A stretch of 64,000 nucleotides of DNA from Cyclobacteriaceae bacterium (GCA_012033595.1 JAAUQL010000017.1:1-64000), one strand, 5' to 3'; counted from the first letter of the stretch, positions 11,992 through 23,768 are shown. Notes: generated by a model not told the origin, from the letters alone. Program-made: numbers and translations.

Positions 11992-14034
11992 TTATTTGTA
12001 GTCCTGCAGGTAAGCAACCACCTGATTGAAAACATTGTCTGCCGTATAGCCAAATTTTTCATCGAGTACTTTGTAAGGAGCCGAATAGCCAAAATGCTCC
12101 AGGCCAAACACCTTACCTTTGCCACCTACCAGGCCTCTCAGCGTCACCGGTAAACCTGCGGTAAGGCCAAAAGCCGGTTTGTCGGTCGGAATCACCTCTT
12201 GCTGATATTTGGCATCCTGAGTCCTGAACAAGCCTTCCGACGGTGCCGATACGATCTGTATTTTCAGACCTTTTTCGCTCTCCAGCTTAGCTGCGCCTTC
12301 AAACAAGGTGGACACCTCAGAACCATTGGCTACTAAAATCACATCTGGGCTGCCAGATGCTTTTTTGGCAATGTAGGCACCTTTGCCGGCGCTGAGGGCA
12401 TCTTCGTAGCGAGAAGCGCCAACGGTGGGCACGTCTTCTATGTTTTGCCTCGACAACAGCAAGGCCGTTGGACTATCCGTGTTTTCCAGAGCCAGTTTCC
12501 AACAAACTGTAGTTTCAACAGCATCAGCAGGCCTCAGCACCAACATGCTGTTTTTGTCATCATGGTTTTTCAACTGCTCCAGCAAGCGGATTTGAGCTTC
12601 CTGCTCTATAGGTTGGTGGGTCGGCCCATCCTCTCCTACCCTGAATGCATCATGTGTCCAGACATATTTCACTGGCAATTTCATTAGAGCAGCCAATCTT
12701 GCGGCAGGTTTCATGTAGTCAGAAAACACGAAAAATGTAGCGCAAACCGGAATAACTCCACCATGCAGGGCCATACCGTTGGCTATGGCAGCCATGGTCA
12801 GTTCCGATACTCCTGCCTGCAGGAATGCTCCGGAAAAATCTCCCTTTTTGAACTGGGTGGTTTTCTTGAGGAAACCATCGGTTTTGTCGCTGTTCGACAA
12901 GTCGGCAGAGGCCACAATCATGTTTTCTACATGCTCGGCAAAATATGCCAGAACCGTGGCAGAAGCTGCCCTGGTGGCGATATTCGCTTTCTGAGCGATT
13001 TCTTTATAGTCGATGGCAGGTACGGCTCCGCTCAAAAACTTTTGCAGCTTTTTGGCCAACTCCGGATTGTTCTTTTCCCATGCAGCTTGTTCTTGTCTGC
13101 TGGCATCTGCCTGCTTCTTTTTAGCCTTTTTTATTTCTTCCCAATAGGCGGCCACATCGTCAAAAATCACGAAAGGACTGGCAGGGTTGCCGCCCAGGTT
13201 TTCTATAGATTTATCGAAACATGCGCCCGCTTCGCCCAGCGGCATACCATGTGTCGAACACTGTCGTTCAAAATTTTCTCCGGTTTTGGTCAGGGCGCCC
13301 TTGCCCATAATGGTTTTACCAATGATCAAAAATGGCTTTTCCGTTTGAGCATTGGCTTGTTTGAGTGCCTGGCGAATCTGGCCTATGTCATTACCATCTA
13401 TGGTGACCACTTCCCAACCCCATGCTTTATATTTGGCTTCGGTATCTTCTGTGGTAACGGCATCGGTATCGGTAGAAAGCTGGATGTCGTTGGAATCGTA
13501 AAACATAATCAGGTTGCCCAGGCCCAGGTACCCGGCGATTCTGCCAGCTCCCTGCGATATTTCTTCCTGAACGCCGCCATCAGAAATGAAAGTGTAAATC
13601 TTGTGCGACATCCAGTCTCCAAAACGCTCAACTAAAAAACGCTCAGCAATAGCCGCGCCTACAGCCATGGTGTGACCCTGACCCAATGGACCGGATGTGT
13701 TTTCCACTCCTTTGGCAACATCGAGTTCGGGATGGCCGGGAGTGGGGCTGCCCCATTGCCTGAAATTGGTGAGGTCGTCGAGTGAGAAGGTGCCCACCAG
13801 GGTAAGAATAGAATACAACATCGGAGACATGTGACCCGGATCCAGAAAAAACCTGTCTCTATTGGCCCAGGTCATGTCGGCAGGATCAAAATTTAAAAAT
13901 TCCGCAAAAAGTGTATGGACAAAATCCGCTCCGCCCATAGCTCCACCCGGATGTCCGGATTTTGCTTTTTCGACCATAGCAGCAGACAAAATCCTCATGT
14001 TATCTGCGGCTTTATTCATAATAATATCACTCAT
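11992..14034 (-). CDS. tkt: transketolase
   Basis: AKSGHPGGAMGGADFVHTLF, DPGHMSPMLYS, GPLGQGHTMAVGAAIAERFL, GEDGPTHQPIEQ; full-length ORF. Confidence 0.95.
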   Translation of the reverse strand: MSDIIMNKAADNMRILSAAMVEKAKSGHPGGAMGGADFVHTLFAEFLNFDPADMTWANRDRFFLDPGHMSPMLYSILTLVGTFSLDDLTNFRQWGSPTPGHPELDVAKGVENTSGPLGQGHTMAVGAAIAERFLVERFGDWMSHKIYTFISDGGVQEEISQGAGRIAGYLGLGNLIMFYDSNDIQLSTDTDAVTTEDTEAKYKAWGWEVVTIDGNDIGQIRQALKQANAQTEKPFLIIGKTIMGKGALTKTGENFERQCSTHGMPLGEAGACFDKSIENLGGNPASPFVIFDDVAAYWEEIKKAKKKQADASRQEQAAWEKNNPELAKKLQKFLSGAVPAIDYKEIAQKANIATRAASATVLAYFAEHVENMIVASADLSNSDKTDGFLKKTTQFKKGDFSGAFLQAGVSELTMAAIANGMALHGGVIPVCATFFVFSDYMKPAARLAALMKLPVKYVWTHDAFRVGEDGPTHQPIEQEAQIRLLEQLKNHDDKNSMLVLRPADAVETTVCWKLALENTDSPTALLLSRQNIEDVPTVGASRYEDALSAGKGAYIAKKASGSPDVILVANGSEVSTLFEGAAKLESEKGLKIQIVSAPSEGLFRTQDAKYQQEVIPTDKPAFGLTAGLPVTLRGLVGGKGKVFGLEHFGYSAPYKVLDEKFGYTADNVFNQVVAYLQDYK

Positions 14035-14244
14035 AAGTACCAATTGTAAGTTCTTGAAAAAACGGTGCAAATATACAATGGAGCTGCCGTAAATCCGGTC
14101 TAAAACTGAATTTTTATCCTTTTAAAAAATGCGTGCTTTTTAAGATCAAAAAGGCAAGAAAAAACCGGCGATAAAGTGGAAATTGCACCCCATATGTCAT
14201 TGACATAGCAAAAATAGTATTCCAAAAACAGCGTTGGTACGAAC

Positions 14245-16299
14245 ATGAAAAAGTCAGGAGTATTCATCACATTGTCAATTATCATTTGTCTGCATAGCCT
14301 GGCTCAGGAGATTCAGTGGGCATCGGACGTTTCTTTCCAGTTCAATCATTTCTCCGATACCGAATACAATGCTTCAAATGCCTTGGGGGCACCTGATGCC
14401 ATCCCATACGGACAACTAAGCCAAAAAGCTTTTAGACTCAATGCAGAAAGCGGGTATGGCACCATGACCCTGACCTATGACCGGGCTCAACAGGTCAGCC
14501 AGGTGCTCATCGTCGAAAATTATCTACCGGGCAGAGTAAGCAAGGTGATTCTTTACGATACGGATGAAAACGCCCACATCATTTACGAATCGAAGGGGAA
14601 ACCGAGTACCAAAACCTACGATGTCTTGTCGATAAAAGTGGACAAAACACGGTATATGGTTCAAAAAGTGGCGGTTCATCTTAATACCTACGTACACAAA
14701 GGGTGGGCGCAAATAGATGCTGTTGGCATTAGCGAAACCACCTTCGAAGGAGAGGTGATCCCCGGAGCTTCCGCCCCGGCAGCGAGCAACGTAGCGGAAG
14801 CAGAAGAAGAAATCGTCTTTTTGGCCACCAAGGAGCGTCTTAGCGATAATATAAATACGAAATACCTGGAATCGAAACCTGTGATATCGCCCGATGGAAC
14901 CATCCTGTATTTTGCAAGGAAAAATGCGCCAGAGAATTTGGGTGGCAAACGCGACGACCAGGACATTTATATATCGGATTTGGTGGGCAAAGAATGGACT
15001 TATGCCCACAACATAGGGAAACCTCTCAATGACAAACAGGCCAATGGAATTTGCTCCGTAAGCCCCGATGGCAACAGCATTATGGTGATCAATGCCTACC
15101 ATGACGACGGCACCATAGAAGACGGTGTGTCGGTATCGAGAAAAACAGCTTCAGGCTGGAGTTTCCCCAAAAAGCAAGATATTGAAGACTATCACAATCT
15201 GAGTGAATATCAGGATTACTTTCAAAGCAACTCGGGCAAGGTGTTGATCTCTGCGGTGCAGCGTAATGATTCCAAAGGCGATCAGGACTTGTATGCCAGC
15301 TTCAGGACTGGCGATGACTCGTGGTCGAAGCCGGTAAATCTTGGCAGCACCATCAACACCCGCAAAGTGGAGTTTGCGCCTTTTCTGGCATCGGACAATA
15401 AAACATTGTATTTCGCCAGCAATGGCCATCGTGGATTTGGTGAGAGCGACATCTTTTACAGTCGCAGACTCGATGATACCTGGACAAATTGGAGCACACC
15501 CACCAACCTGGGTAAGGCCATCAATTCCATCAGTTGGGACGGATACTATACGATTTCGGCCAAAGGCGATTTTGCCTATTTTATCTCCACTGCCGGGGCC
15601 TTAAACAAGGTAGATTTCAACCCCACTGATGAAGATATATACCGCATATCGCTATCGAAAGAGGCCAAACCCGACCCTGTGGTATTGATCAAGGGAAAAG
15701 TAATAAACTCCAAAACCAAGAAGCCCGTCGAAGCCGATATTTTTTATGAAAGTTATCCGCTAAAAGACGAAGAAGGGCTGGCGATTTCTGACCCCACCAA
15801 TGGCAACTATAAAATAGTGCTGCCGGCTGGTAAGAAATATGGTTTCCGCGCCGAAGCCAAAGGTTTTATAGCCGTAAGCCAAAACGAAGACTTCACCATG
15901 GTGAGCGACTACAAAGAAATAACACGCGACCTGATCCTGACCCCACTGGCGGTGGGCGAAACTGTGCAACTCAACAACATTTTCTTTGAGCAGAGCAAAG
16001 CAGAAATGCTTCCTGAATCAAAACCTGAACTGGACAGGTTGCTAATGCTGCTTTCTGACAACCCATCGCTCGAAATCGAACTTGGCGGCCATACCGACAA
16101 TCAGGGAAGTTCGACGGCCAACCTAAGGCTTTCTGAAGATCGCGCCATGGCCATCATGACTTACCTCATCGAACAGGGAATAGACAAAAAACGCCTGGAA
16201 TCTAAGGGATACGGAGGCACCAAGCCAATCGCCAGCAATGCCAGTGCAGATTCGAGGCAAATGAACAGACGCGTAGAAATCAAAATCCTGAAGTTTTAG
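14245..16299 (+). CDS. OmpA family protein with PD40 (WD40-like) repeats and an N-terminal discoidin-like region
   Basis: Signal peptide; KPVISPDGTILYFARKN, FAPFLASDNKTLYFASNGHRGFGESDIFYSRR; C-terminal NNIFFEQSKAEMLPESKPELDRL...ELGGHTDNQGSSTANLRLSEDRA...LESKGYGGTKPIASN...NRRVEIKI. Confidence 0.9.
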   Translation: MKKSGVFITLSIIICLHSLAQEIQWASDVSFQFNHFSDTEYNASNALGAPDAIPYGQLSQKAFRLNAESGYGTMTLTYDRAQQVSQVLIVENYLPGRVSKVILYDTDENAHIIYESKGKPSTKTYDVLSIKVDKTRYMVQKVAVHLNTYVHKGWAQIDAVGISETTFEGEVIPGASAPAASNVAEAEEEIVFLATKERLSDNINTKYLESKPVISPDGTILYFARKNAPENLGGKRDDQDIYISDLVGKEWTYAHNIGKPLNDKQANGICSVSPDGNSIMVINAYHDDGTIEDGVSVSRKTASGWSFPKKQDIEDYHNLSEYQDYFQSNSGKVLISAVQRNDSKGDQDLYASFRTGDDSWSKPVNLGSTINTRKVEFAPFLASDNKTLYFASNGHRGFGESDIFYSRRLDDTWTNWSTPTNLGKAINSISWDGYYTISAKGDFAYFISTAGALNKVDFNPTDEDIYRISLSKEAKPDPVVLIKGKVINSKTKKPVEADIFYESYPLKDEEGLAISDPTNGNYKIVLPAGKKYGFRAEAKGFIAVSQNEDFTMVSDYKEITRDLILTPLAVGETVQLNNIFFEQSKAEMLPESKPELDRLLMLLSDNPSLEIELGGHTDNQGSSTANLRLSEDRAMAIMTYLIEQGIDKKRLESKGYGGTKPIASNASADSRQMNRRVEIKILKF

Positions 16300-16454
16300 C
16301 ATAAATGGCAGGCCAACTATACGTCCTGTAGGTGCACTAAAAAAAGCGAAATGGCACTGACAAGAGCAGAATTGTGCAATTGTCACTGTTATTGAACTAC
16401 CACAGTACAAATAATAGTAATCCACTTTGACAATCTGGAAAAAGATGGCTTAAT

Positions 16455-18254
16455 TTGAATAGATATGAATTTTTGTTCATGTTAAACCACGATTTGGAGG
16501 ATTTTTCACAACGCCTGATACTTGGCGATCAGCATCATATTACATCAACAGGCATTTATAAGCGGGCAATGCTTACCGGATATTTATGCATCATGGTGGT
16601 GGGCATTTGTCTTTTTTATGCCCTGTACGATGCCTACCACGGCTTTTACCATGATTATCTGCTATATTTTACCCTCTTCAATTTTGCGATCATCGCTTTC
16701 TTGCTCAACAAAAGTGGCCGGTTTGAGTTTGCCAAAATATTATTGCTCACAGCCACGTTGCTGGTTATTTTTCTTTTTAGCGCAACAGAACCGGTAGGCA
16801 ACAGCATCTATCTCAATTTTTTCCCCTTGTCGGTTGCTGCCTTCGCCCTTTTCGATTACAAGGCATTGTACAAAGGCGTGATCTTTACAATGATATCCTT
16901 TTCACTTTTTTTGCTATTGTACTTTTATGAAATACCCCTTTTGCCCAGGCAAGCTATAGCAGCGGGTACAGAGGCTTCTGATTTCCTCATTCATTTTATC
17001 ATTTCGCTCTCAGCCACGGTGCTCATCATCATTTTCCTGATCAAGCTCAATCGCACCATAGAAGCAAATTTGCTGAGCAAGGATAAAAACCTGCAAATAA
17101 CCGCCGAAGAACTGAAAGCCAGCCAACAGAGATTTGAAATGGCCATTAGTGGCTCCAATTCGGGTATATACGACTGGGATATCGTTCGAAATGCGATATA
17201 CCATGCCCCAAGATGGAAAAAACTACTCGGCTATGAAGAGGACGAACTCGAAGACTTCGACATTAATGTCTTCTATGAATTGGTCCATCCCGAAGATGTG
17301 GAACGCGCCAAATCAATGCTACAAAACCACCTGATAAACGGCACCAAATATACCATCGAACTAAAACTTCGGACTAAGTCTGGGGAGTATCAGTGGTTTA
17401 ACGACTCAGGGCAGGCCGTATGGAACGACCAGGGCGCACCAATAAGGATGGTGGGGTCTATTGTGAAAATCCACGAACGAAAAATGGCGGAGGAGCGCAT
17501 AAAAAAGCAAAACCGCATGCTGGAAAAGACCAACCTGGAGCTCGACAATTTTGTCTATAGCGCTTCTCACGATATACGTTCGCCGCTTACCTCAGTGTTG
17601 GGTCTCATCAATATTGCTTCCAAATCGGGTGACAAAAAAGAAATTGACCACTGTCTGGAGTTGATGAAATCCAGGATCAACCGGCTGGATGATTTCATTG
17701 AAGATATCCTGGATTTTTCCAGAAACTTACGGCTCGACAAAAAATACCGGGAAATAAACTTGTATTATTTTGTTGATGACATCATTAAAAACCATGACTT
17801 TGGTGACACCTTCCGCAAACTTCGCATCAAAATGTCGATACCGGCAGATTTTGAAGTGATTTCTGATCCATTAAGACTCAAAATTATCCTAAAGAACCTC
17901 TTTTCCAATTCCAGCCGCTTTTCCAATGCGCGCAATGAGACTGCCTGGATGAGTGTAACAGCCCTGAGAACTGAGCGTAGTTTTCAGCTGATCGTCAAAG
18001 ACAACGGAGAGGGCATCAGGGACGAGCTGCAAGACCGGATTTTTGAGATGTTTTACAGGGCATCCGAAAATTCAAAAGGGTCAGGACTCGGACTATATAT
18101 TGTAAATGAAATGGTGAACAAGTTAAATGGCAACATAAAGGTGATTTCCACCTACGGTGTTGGATCACAGTTTATTATCGAATTGCCCGATCATCGTTTT
18201 GCTAAAAAACCGATGATCTGCTCATTGATAAAAACCCCGTGGCATAGTCGGTAG
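16455..18254 (+). CDS. membrane-bound PAS-domain sensor histidine kinase
   Basis: N-terminal TM helices, PAS region (MAISGSNSGIYDWDI...KMAEERI), H-box SASHDIRSPLTSVLG, ATPase motifs VKDNGEGI and GSGLGLYIVNEMV. Confidence 0.92.
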   Translation: MNRYEFLFMLNHDLEDFSQRLILGDQHHITSTGIYKRAMLTGYLCIMVVGICLFYALYDAYHGFYHDYLLYFTLFNFAIIAFLLNKSGRFEFAKILLLTATLLVIFLFSATEPVGNSIYLNFFPLSVAAFALFDYKALYKGVIFTMISFSLFLLLYFYEIPLLPRQAIAAGTEASDFLIHFIISLSATVLIIIFLIKLNRTIEANLLSKDKNLQITAEELKASQQRFEMAISGSNSGIYDWDIVRNAIYHAPRWKKLLGYEEDELEDFDINVFYELVHPEDVERAKSMLQNHLINGTKYTIELKLRTKSGEYQWFNDSGQAVWNDQGAPIRMVGSIVKIHERKMAEERIKKQNRMLEKTNLELDNFVYSASHDIRSPLTSVLGLINIASKSGDKKEIDHCLELMKSRINRLDDFIEDILDFSRNLRLDKKYREINLYYFVDDIIKNHDFGDTFRKLRIKMSIPADFEVISDPLRLKIILKNLFSNSSRFSNARNETAWMSVTALRTERSFQLIVKDNGEGIRDELQDRIFEMFYRASENSKGSGLGLYIVNEMVNKLNGNIKVISTYGVGSQFIIELPDHRFAKKPMICSLIKTPWHSR

Positions 18255-18337
18255 TGCAGTTTCATATTCAAGCTTTGTCGTTCTTATATCATATCTTTTT
18301 GCTCAGGAAAAAGATTAAACCCGAAGGATCTGCCCGG

Positions 18338-18922
18338 TCAAAACGCGGAAGTAAACTTACTGACCACATTTGCCGATGGCTTTTCGAAGATATGGGCGAT
18401 TCGAAACATTTTGTCGCGAAGGTCAAAGGCAATGCCCTCATCGAAATAAAAAGAAGTGTTTAAGATAAAATCTTCATACTCGGCCTGAAAATCCGGATTT
18501 CCATATAAACTGACTATCTGCTGGTTTTGCGCCCAAAAATCTAAGCCCCTGGAAGTTCTGCTGTCTTTGGCAATATTGAAATAATACTCCGGGAAGCTGG
18601 ACACCTTTATTTGGCATATTTTGTTGTCTTTAAAATAAACATAAGAAACAGGCAAGGTAAGTAAATGCTCGTATTTGATAAAGTATTCAAAGCCAAGTAC
18701 ACACTCCAGCGCCTTATCGGGGTCTTCGCTGAAAAGCTCTTCTGCCAAATATTCGTCATACGTTTTTAAATCTCCACCAAACCCCAAAATACTGACCACC
18801 TCTTCAAAGGATTGTCCAAGACGCAAAGCCCCTACCGCCTTTCCTTCTTCGATGGTTACATGTTGGCCCTGAAGCATAGCAGGCACTAATAGCATTGGAA
18901 TGAGTAAATGAATGTAGCGCAT
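18338..18922 (-). CDS. hypothetical secreted protein
   Basis: signal peptide MRYIHLLIPMLLVPAMLQGQ; clean ORF. Confidence 0.6.
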   Translation of the reverse strand: MRYIHLLIPMLLVPAMLQGQHVTIEEGKAVGALRLGQSFEEVVSILGFGGDLKTYDEYLAEELFSEDPDKALECVLGFEYFIKYEHLLTLPVSYVYFKDNKICQIKVSSFPEYYFNIAKDSRTSRGLDFWAQNQQIVSLYGNPDFQAEYEDFILNTSFYFDEGIAFDLRDKMFRIAHIFEKPSANVVSKFTSAF

Positions 18923-19381
18923 AGATGTGGTGTGTTATTTTGTAATTGTATGATCAATTTGGTGATATATGCCATAAATACCAAATGATGCTAAACAAGC
19001 ACAAAGATCAGATAATATTCTGCACAATGGTAAACATGTAGCGCCATTTTTTTGCTGTGATTTCAGCCAAGCAACCCTCAACGCTCCAAGTATTGGTGCA
19101 GCCCATAGATGACCACTGGCATTTTTGAGTACTTGATCAAAACAAAATGCGAATAATTCGTGCGCCGGCGCCGTGCATTATGAAAATAAAAATTGGATAT
19201 TTTCCAGCAGCATCAAGCACATAAGGGCTTGAAATTAAATGGCATTGGAAAAAAATATTCTTAAAATTTGTTACTCACACCAAGCTATATAGCACCAATA
19301 AAAATTATATTGCAAAATATATTTAACCATTTTGGCTTTGCCTGGTTAAATTACCTTGTTGCAGCGCCTAAGTGAGTTTGA

Positions 19382-22300
19382 ATGAATAAAGTTCTACTGT
19401 TAATTTCGCTAAGTTTCCTAATCATCTGCCCTCTTGTAGCTCAGGATGCTCAAAGCACCATTACCGGCATGGTGACCGGAATCAATGGAGACCCCATTCC
19501 AGGCGTCAACATTTTCATTCAAAATACTACTATAGGTACTATTTCTGAATTTGACGGTTCGTACGAAATCAACGTTCCTGCCGAGGCACAATTTATTGTG
19601 TTTAGCTACATCGGCTATCTGACCACTGAGGAGCCTATCGACAATCGCAGCATCATAAACGTGGTTTTGCTCGAAGATACCAAACAGCTCGAAGAAATAG
19701 TGGTGACGGGATACACCTCACAAAAGAAGGCCGACGTAATTGGCTCCATCTCTTCCATCAACCCCGAATCGGTGAAAGATATGCCGATTATCGGAATCGA
19801 CCAGGCCCTGCAAGGACAAGTAAGTGGTGTTTCTGTAACCCAGTCATCGGGCACACCGGGTGGAGGAATTATGGTGAGGGTTCGCGGCAATTCATCCATA
19901 AGCAGTGCCAATCAACCAATGTATATTATTGACGGCATACCGGTTCGCGACGGAAGATTGTCCACCAGAAACTTTGGTGGTCAAAATGACAATGCCTTGT
20001 CGACCATCAACCCAAATGACATCGAATCGATTGAGATATTGAAAGACGCATCGGCCAAAGCCATTTACGGATCGAGAGCGGCTAACGGTGTAGTACTAAT
20101 TACGACCAAGCGTGGCAAAAAAGGCGCTCCTACCTCTTTCGACATAGATGTACAACGGGGCATCATCAATCCGACCAATACCATAGAGGTACTCAATGCC
20201 ACTGAACTGCTGGCATTGCAGCGTGAAGCCCTGGCCAATGCTGACGAAAATCCGGACGATGCCGGCCTGCCCGGTGTCACCGACGCAGTAAACACCGACT
20301 GGCAAGATGCCGTGATGCGACAGGCCATAGTCGAACAATACCAGATATCGACCAGAGGAGGATCGGAAAAAACGCAATTCTACATGAGCGCCAGCTACAG
20401 GGCAGAAGAAGGTGTAATGCTCAATAATGACTTTAAGAGGGCTACCTTTACCACTAACCTCGACCATCAGGCCAACGAAAGGCTGTCACTGGGTCTCAAT
20501 CTTAATTTTGCCCGGACAAAAAACAACCGGGTAAAAGGTGACAACTTCCTGGATGGGGTGTACAATGCAGCCATTACCAGCCTGCCCTATTATACCCCGT
20601 ATGACGAAGACGGCAAACTAATCGCACCAGGCGATGCCGGATACGCCGAAATCCCCAACTTCAACCCCGTAGGCCAGGCCATAGAACCTCGGTTCGATAC
20701 CTATGCCACCAAAGTGCTGGGCGGCTTGTTTGCCAAATATGAGATATTGCCCAATCTGATGCTGATCTCTAAAGTAAATGTGGACTACCTCACCACCATC
20801 GAAGATCAGTTCGAACCCACCACCACGGCTATCGGCGGATGGCTGGAAAGTGTAGGAAGTCAAGGTTATGGCATATATAGCACATCGGAAGCTTCTACCC
20901 TGCTCAACAACAATGTGCTCACCTACAATACCTCGATAGGAGCAATCCACGAGATCAGCGCTTTGGCAGGAACAGAATTTATCAGCAGGACTTTTCGAAG
21001 TGGCTCTACCACAGGCATATTATTTCCCAGCAACGAATTCACTTATTTATCTTCTGCGGGCTTAATATTGGATGGATCCTCTTTTCTGGTCAACAGCGGC
21101 TTGATCTCTTTCTTTGGAGAAGCAAATTACAAATATAAAAGCAAGTATCTGGCTAAAGTCAGCGCACGATACGACGGCTCATCCCGATTTGGTGAAGACC
21201 GAAAATATGGCTTTTTCCCAGCCTTTTCAGTAGGTTGGAGGATGACCGAAGAAGAATTTCTCAAAGACTATTCATGGCTTGATGATCTGAAGTTGAGGGT
21301 CAGTTATGGCCTTACGGGCAATGAGCGCATTGGCGATTTTCAGTACCTGGCCACTTGGAATGCCACCATCGCATACAATGGTGTACCGGGCACTGCCCCC
21401 GCTACCCTGGGAAACCCCAATCTGGGATGGGAGCAAAACACCGAATTTAATGTGGGCTCTGATCTCGCGTTGTTTGCGGGCCGGTTCCAATTCACCTTCG
21501 ACTATTATTACAATGTCACCAACAACCTGCTCTTAAACGAAGCTTTACCCTATACCACTGGTTTTTCTTCGATTCTTGGCAATCTTGGCGAAATTACCAA
21601 TGAAGGCATAGAATTGACCATTACCGCGGTAAATGTTGATAAAGCTTTGAGATGGACCAGTCAGTTCAATATCTCGGGCAATAAAAATATCGTGCAAAAA
21701 CTAGCCACCGACGAGCCGCAGTTTCCGGGCTACCAAACCTTTACCAATAGCACCCACATTATAGCTCCGGGCAAACCATTGGGTACCTTCTGGGGATTGA
21801 AATACCTTGGAGTGGATCCAGGTACTGGCGATGCGATATATTATGACAAAAATAACGACGGACAATTAACGGCCAGTGATGGCACCTTTATCGGCGATGC
21901 TCAACCCGACTTTTTTGGAGGTTTTACCAACACATTACGATATAAAGGCTTCGACTTTACCGCCTTTTTGCAGTTTAGCTATGGCAACGAAATGATCAAC
22001 TTCGGCAACACCACCCTGCTCAATTCTGGTGAGGAAATCAAAAATAATCAGTCTGTAAAAGCGTTGAAGCGATGGAAGAAAGAAGGGGATATCACTTCCG
22101 TTCCAAAATATGAATTTGGCAATACTGAAAACAACCGATTTAGCTCTCGGTTTGTTGAAGATGCCTCATTTCTCAGGCTAAAAAACATATCGTTGGGCTA
22201 TACGCTTGGCGAGGTAATGTTGGCCAAATTGAGGCTAAACGGCCTGCGCATTTATGCATCGGGAACCAACCTATGGACACTGACCAACTATAGTGGTGCA

Positions 22301-22408
22301 GACCCCGAAGTAAACAGCATTGACGGTTCGAGCACCGCTCAGGGACTCGATCTATATACGTTTCCTCAGGTGAAGACAATTTTGATAGGTTTAAACATCA
22401 GTTTTTGA
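19382..22408 (+). CDS. SusC/RagA family TonB-linked outer membrane protein
   Basis: Carboxypeptidase-D-regulatory-like N-terminus (ITGMVTGINGDPIPGVNIFIQNTTIGTISEFDGSYEINVP), plug MYIIDGIPVRDG, NDIESIEILKDASAKAIYGSRAANGVVLITTKRG. Confidence 0.97.
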   Translation: MNKVLLLISLSFLIICPLVAQDAQSTITGMVTGINGDPIPGVNIFIQNTTIGTISEFDGSYEINVPAEAQFIVFSYIGYLTTEEPIDNRSIINVVLLEDTKQLEEIVVTGYTSQKKADVIGSISSINPESVKDMPIIGIDQALQGQVSGVSVTQSSGTPGGGIMVRVRGNSSISSANQPMYIIDGIPVRDGRLSTRNFGGQNDNALSTINPNDIESIEILKDASAKAIYGSRAANGVVLITTKRGKKGAPTSFDIDVQRGIINPTNTIEVLNATELLALQREALANADENPDDAGLPGVTDAVNTDWQDAVMRQAIVEQYQISTRGGSEKTQFYMSASYRAEEGVMLNNDFKRATFTTNLDHQANERLSLGLNLNFARTKNNRVKGDNFLDGVYNAAITSLPYYTPYDEDGKLIAPGDAGYAEIPNFNPVGQAIEPRFDTYATKVLGGLFAKYEILPNLMLISKVNVDYLTTIEDQFEPTTTAIGGWLESVGSQGYGIYSTSEASTLLNNNVLTYNTSIGAIHEISALAGTEFISRTFRSGSTTGILFPSNEFTYLSSAGLILDGSSFLVNSGLISFFGEANYKYKSKYLAKVSARYDGSSRFGEDRKYGFFPAFSVGWRMTEEEFLKDYSWLDDLKLRVSYGLTGNERIGDFQYLATWNATIAYNGVPGTAPATLGNPNLGWEQNTEFNVGSDLALFAGRFQFTFDYYYNVTNNLLLNEALPYTTGFSSILGNLGEITNEGIELTITAVNVDKALRWTSQFNISGNKNIVQKLATDEPQFPGYQTFTNSTHIIAPGKPLGTFWGLKYLGVDPGTGDAIYYDKNNDGQLTASDGTFIGDAQPDFFGGFTNTLRYKGFDFTAFLQFSYGNEMINFGNTTLLNSGEEIKNNQSVKALKRWKKEGDITSVPKYEFGNTENNRFSSRFVEDASFLRLKNISLGYTLGEVMLAKLRLNGLRIYASGTNLWTLTNYSGADPEVNSIDGSSTAQGLDLYTFPQVKTILIGLNISF

Positions 22409-23756
22409 TGAATTATAAAATATACATAGCGGTTTTTATTGCCCTTGGCGGGCTGTTTTCATGCGGTGACCTGCTGACACCGAAACCGGTGGATCGGATT
22501 TTAGATGACCAGGTACTCACCGATGCCAATTCTGCCCGGGTGGTACTCACATCTGTGTATCGCAACCTGGCCAACCTGGGTGCGCCAAAGATCATCGCCG
22601 GAGACCTCACCGCAGACAACCTCATTCACAATGGCACCTTTACCCAGTTTAGGGAAATCAGCAATAAAGACATTTCGGCCTCTAACGGCTCTGCCAGCTC
22701 GATGTGGGAGGTAATTTACAGCCTCACCTATGTGGTGAATTTTTTATATGAAGGGCTTCCGAATATCGACATTTCACAAAATGACTATGATGAGATCACG
22801 GCTGCGGCAAGTTTTTTACGGGCTTATGCCTATTTTGTAGGTGCCTATACCTATGGTGGGTTGCCAATCGTGAAGTCTACTCAGGTAGATGAAAACCGGT
22901 CTGTTGCCAGAGCCTCATTTGAGGAAACACTCGACTTTGTGGAATCTGAGCTGCTATATGCCCTCAATAAACTGCCTGCCGAATCTTTCAATAGCGGCGA
23001 GGCTACCAACGGGGCAGTGAAAGCACTTTTAGCGCGCTATTATTTGTATAGGCAAAACTGGTCTGAAGCAGAAAAATATGCTACAGAAATAATCGAAGGC
23101 CAGGGAACCAAAACCTACACCCTGGAACCCATCTTTGCCGATGCTATTGACGATTTTAGCACAGAGTCGATCTTGGAAATTGTATATAGTGCCAATGACA
23201 ACCCCGGAACTTCCACCGACTTTAGTATCAACAATTTATTCGAAAGCCGACGGGAGATAATTCCCTCAAGTGAAATGGTGCTTTCATTGCAAATGATGGA
23301 GGCAGCAGGAATGTAATGCTGGAGAATGATCCGAGAAATGTTCGTGGAGCTGATAATGGCTACACGATAGTTCGATATGGCCCTTTCGACAATATTCAAC
23401 TATTCCGTCTTGCCGAAATGTACCTGATCAGGGCCGAGGCGCGGGCACAACAAGACAAGATTTCGGGCAATCAAAGCGCACAGTCTGACATTAATTTGCT
23501 TCGGGAAAGAGCCGGTGTTCCGCTCATTCAGGGAACATCCAAAAATCAGATGCTACTGGCTATAGAAAACGAGCGCCGCATGGAGCTTTGTTTCGAAGGC
23601 CATCGCTGGTACGACCTGGTACGTACTGGCCGCGACCAGGTGGTAATGGACGAATTCACCAATAACTGGACCAGCAAAGACCAGCTTTGGCCTGTGCCGC
23701 TCAGGGAAATACGAAATAACCCTGAATTGAAAAATGCCCAAAATCCTGGATATTAA
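22408..23756 (+). CDS. SusD/RagB family nutrient-binding lipoprotein, interrupted by an apparent -1 frameshift near 23296
   Basis: Lipobox GGLFSCGD; FLRAYAYFVGAYTYGGLPIVKST; second ORF FRLAEMYLIRAEARAQQ, ENERRMELCFEGHRWYDLVRTGR. Restoring one A (CAAA[A]TGATGGA) joins the ORFs. Confidence 0.93.
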
Positions 23757-23768
23757 CCCAATGAATTA

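Noticed and set aside
12763-13635. 290 aa plus-strand ORF inside transketolase
   Set aside because: Antisense shadow ORF of a strongly conserved gene; composition is not protein-like
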